A stretch of DNA of 14,458 bases from CAZVIK01 sp964627045 (GTDB lineage: Bacteria > Acidobacteriota > Terriglobia > Bryobacterales > Bryobacteraceae). Position 1 is the stretch's first letter; each line of letters starts with the position of its first letter. Positions 13,432-14,458 of this stretch are shown here, one piece after another. Position numbers and translations under genes: made by a program. Where the stretch lies: NCBI GenBank assembly GCA_964627045.1, contig CAZVIK010000091.1, positions 1-14,458 of the forward strand. The letters are read 5' to 3'. A model generated the notes under the pieces. That model was not told the DNA's origin and ran no database searches. It was given only the letters and a program-made list of their open reading frames with translations.

Positions 13432-14115
13432 TCACGTTTCCGGTCCAGGCGCCGGGGCGCCCGGCGGCGGTCCGTCAAGCCGCTTCGCCGCCCGCACGAG
13501 CTTCTGCCTGGCACGAAACAGCTTCACCTTGATCGTATTCTGATTCATTCCCGTCAGTTCCGCCAGTTCCTCCACCGAATGCCCTTCGACCTCCTTGAGC
13601 ATCAAGAGGCTCCGGTCCTCTGCGGAGACGCGCGACAAGAGCTTGAGAACGTAGTCGCGGCTCGCCAGACGGACTTCGGCCGAAGGCCCGGCTTCCACGG
13701 CCGCGCCCGAGCGGGCCATGCGTTGCGCGTCTTCCTCGGAAAAGTCGCTCTCGTAGACGAGCTTCCGCACGCGGCGTTTGCGCAGATAGTCGTAGCACTC
13801 GTTGACGGCGATCTTGTAGATCCAAGTCAGAAGTGAACTGCGGGAGTCGAAACTGCGGATGGAAAAGTAAACCTTGGCAAAAACCTGCTGGGCGATATCC
13901 TCGGCGTCGTTGCGGTTGCGCAAGATCCCGAAAATGATGGAGTGGACCTTGTTCTGGTAGCGCTCGACGATCTCGCGGAAGGCGAGTTCGTCGCCGGCTT
14001 GCACGCGGCGCACCAACGCGGCTTCCTCTTTGTATGGTTCGAGGGCCAATTTCGAATCCGCCCGAACCCAGGAGCCAGGAACCGGCAGCGCTACGGCACC
14101 GCTCACAGCGTCCAT
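13432..14115 (-). CDS. ECF-type RNA polymerase sigma factor
   Basis: An extracytoplasmic-function sigma-70 family protein that directs polymerase to stress promoters. With the ATG at 14115 it has 227 residues. Region 2 spans about 44-114 (DELAFREIVERYQNKVHSII, LRNRNDAEDIAQQVFAKVYF, SLLTWIYKIAVNECYDYLRK). Region 4 spans about 157-212, with the helix-turn-helix ELAELTGMNQNTIKVKLFRA. A linker of about 40 residues joins them and the C-terminus is Pro/Gly-rich. This start has AGGTGG five bases upstream. The frame stays open to a TTG at 14235 (267 residues) and has an ATG at 14169, but neither has a comparable ribosome binding site. It heads the operon with its anti-sigma and a Spy-like protein, and faces an Fe-S carrier gene across 227 bases. 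Confidence 0.93.
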   Translation of the reverse strand: MDAVSGAVALPVPGSWVRADSKLALEPYKEEAALVRRVQAGDELAFREIVERYQNKVHSIIFGILRNRNDAEDIAQQVFAKVYFSIRSFDSRSSLLTWIYKIAVNECYDYLRKRRVRKLVYESDFSEEDAQRMARSGAAVEAGPSAEVRLASRDYVLKLLSRVSAEDRSLLMLKEVEGHSVEELAELTGMNQNTIKVKLFRARQKLVRAAKRLDGPPPGAPAPGPET

Positions 14116-14304
14116 CTTTCCCACCTGCCGGATGGGACGCGGCCGGAGGCCTCCCGGTTTCTTCAACATAGCCCGCGAGGGAATCCATCGGCCCGCGCGG
14201 CAAGCCGGCTGGCTCCGCCCGTTCGGGACCTTCAAGATACCAGATTCCGGAAACCCGAAGCGAGAAACCGCATCTGGACAAGTGGTGAGCGGGGCCGAAG
14301 CCCG

Positions 14305-14310
14305 GTAGAA
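14305..14310 (+). promoter_or_regulatory. -10-like box (TAGAAT) of the Fe-S carrier gene
   Basis: TAGAAT lies in CCGGTAGAATGATGG, 32 bases before the ATG at 14343. GGAGA at 14331-14335 is a suitable ribosome binding site, seven bases from the start. The box is the third instance of GTAGAATG just upstream of a gene in this window. No clear -35 is visible. Confidence 0.45.
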
Positions 14311-14342
14311 TGATGGGAGAGGTCTTCCACGGAGACAAACAT

Positions 14343-14458
14343 ATGATTCAATTGACAGAAACGGCCGTCAGCAAAGTGAGGGAAATCCTCGACAGCCAGG
14401 AGCCCAAGCCAGCCGGGCTGCGCATTTCGGTGGTGGGGGGCGGCTGCTCGGGCTTCAA
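14343..14458 (+). CDS. A-type iron-sulfur carrier protein (IscA/ErpA/HesB family), N-terminal part
   Basis: Only 38 complete codons are inside the window: a start of MIQLTETAVSKVREIL, then GLRISVVGGGCSGF at residues 25-38. This is the A-type carrier pattern, with the first of three conserved cysteines at Cys35 (GGCSGF). Family members are about 105-125 residues, hold Fe-S clusters or iron and pass them to target enzymes in the cytoplasm. The CxC pair near the C-terminus lies outside the window, so completeness cannot be judged, nor can IscA be told from ErpA or SufA. It diverges from the ECF sigma operon. Confidence 0.92.
   Translation, partial: MIQLTETAVSKVREILDSQEPKPAGLRISVVGGGCSGF

Noticed and set aside
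12772..13836. 354-codon plus-strand open frame across the anti-sigma and sigma genes
   Set aside because: It spans two clear minus-strand genes and the spacer between them, and has no domain features.

Overview
The window reads as a high-GC (roughly two-thirds G+C by eye) Gram-negative chromosome fragment. The best guess is Acidobacteriota, of the Bryobacterales/Solibacter type. The guess rests on a TonB-dependent receptor with an N-terminal carboxypeptidase-regulatory-like domain, a Tat-exported Gfo/Idh/MocA oxidoreductase, a SagB-type exported nitroreductase, a large AsmA-like protein and a recurring GTAGAATG box ahead of genes. No taxonomic marker was searched, so this is inference. It is draft sequence: ten Ns lie at 1262-1271, inside a gene.

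Layout. (1) 1-3015, plus strand: a SagB/ThcOx-type nitroreductase that is broken by a short internal deletion and frameshift near 241-250, then an AsmA-family envelope protein interrupted by the N gap. (2) 3064-8893, plus strand, tightly packed: a coiled-coil plus GAF-like protein, a soluble lytic transglycosylase (GH23) with a helical repeat region, a 102-residue exported His/Cys-rich protein, and a TonB-dependent receptor with two His-rich stretches that resembles zinc receptors of the ZnuD kind. (3) 9077-10405, plus strand: a stand-alone Tat-exported Gfo/Idh/MocA oxidoreductase. A strong 10-bp GC hairpin separates it from convergent serS. (4) 10499-11773, minus strand: seryl-tRNA synthetase, with a -10-like box so close to the ATG that a leaderless mRNA is plausible. 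(5) 11774-12491: 718 bases without a credible gene. They hold a duplicated, AT-richer ~80-base repeat with a nearly invariant 33-base block, a 9-bp inverted repeat between the copies, and a textbook G-quadruplex motif. (6) 14115-12492, minus strand: an operon for an ECF sigma factor, a zinc-type (HxxxCxxC) membrane anti-sigma factor, and a membrane-anchored Spy/CpxP-like or heavy-metal-sensor-like periplasmic protein. (7) From 14343, plus strand: the first 38 codons of an A-type iron-sulfur carrier (IscA/ErpA/HesB), divergent from the sigma operon.

How the parts may work together. Envelope biology dominates: AsmA-like protein, murein hydrolase, outer-membrane receptor, exported oxidoreductases and an envelope-stress sigma module. 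Metal handling is a second thread: the His/Cys-rich small protein, the His-rich receptor, the metal-sensor-like third gene of the sigma operon and the Fe-S carrier. A regulatory link between these is not shown by the sequence. The part least explained by known gene families is the repeat-bearing spacer upstream of serS.
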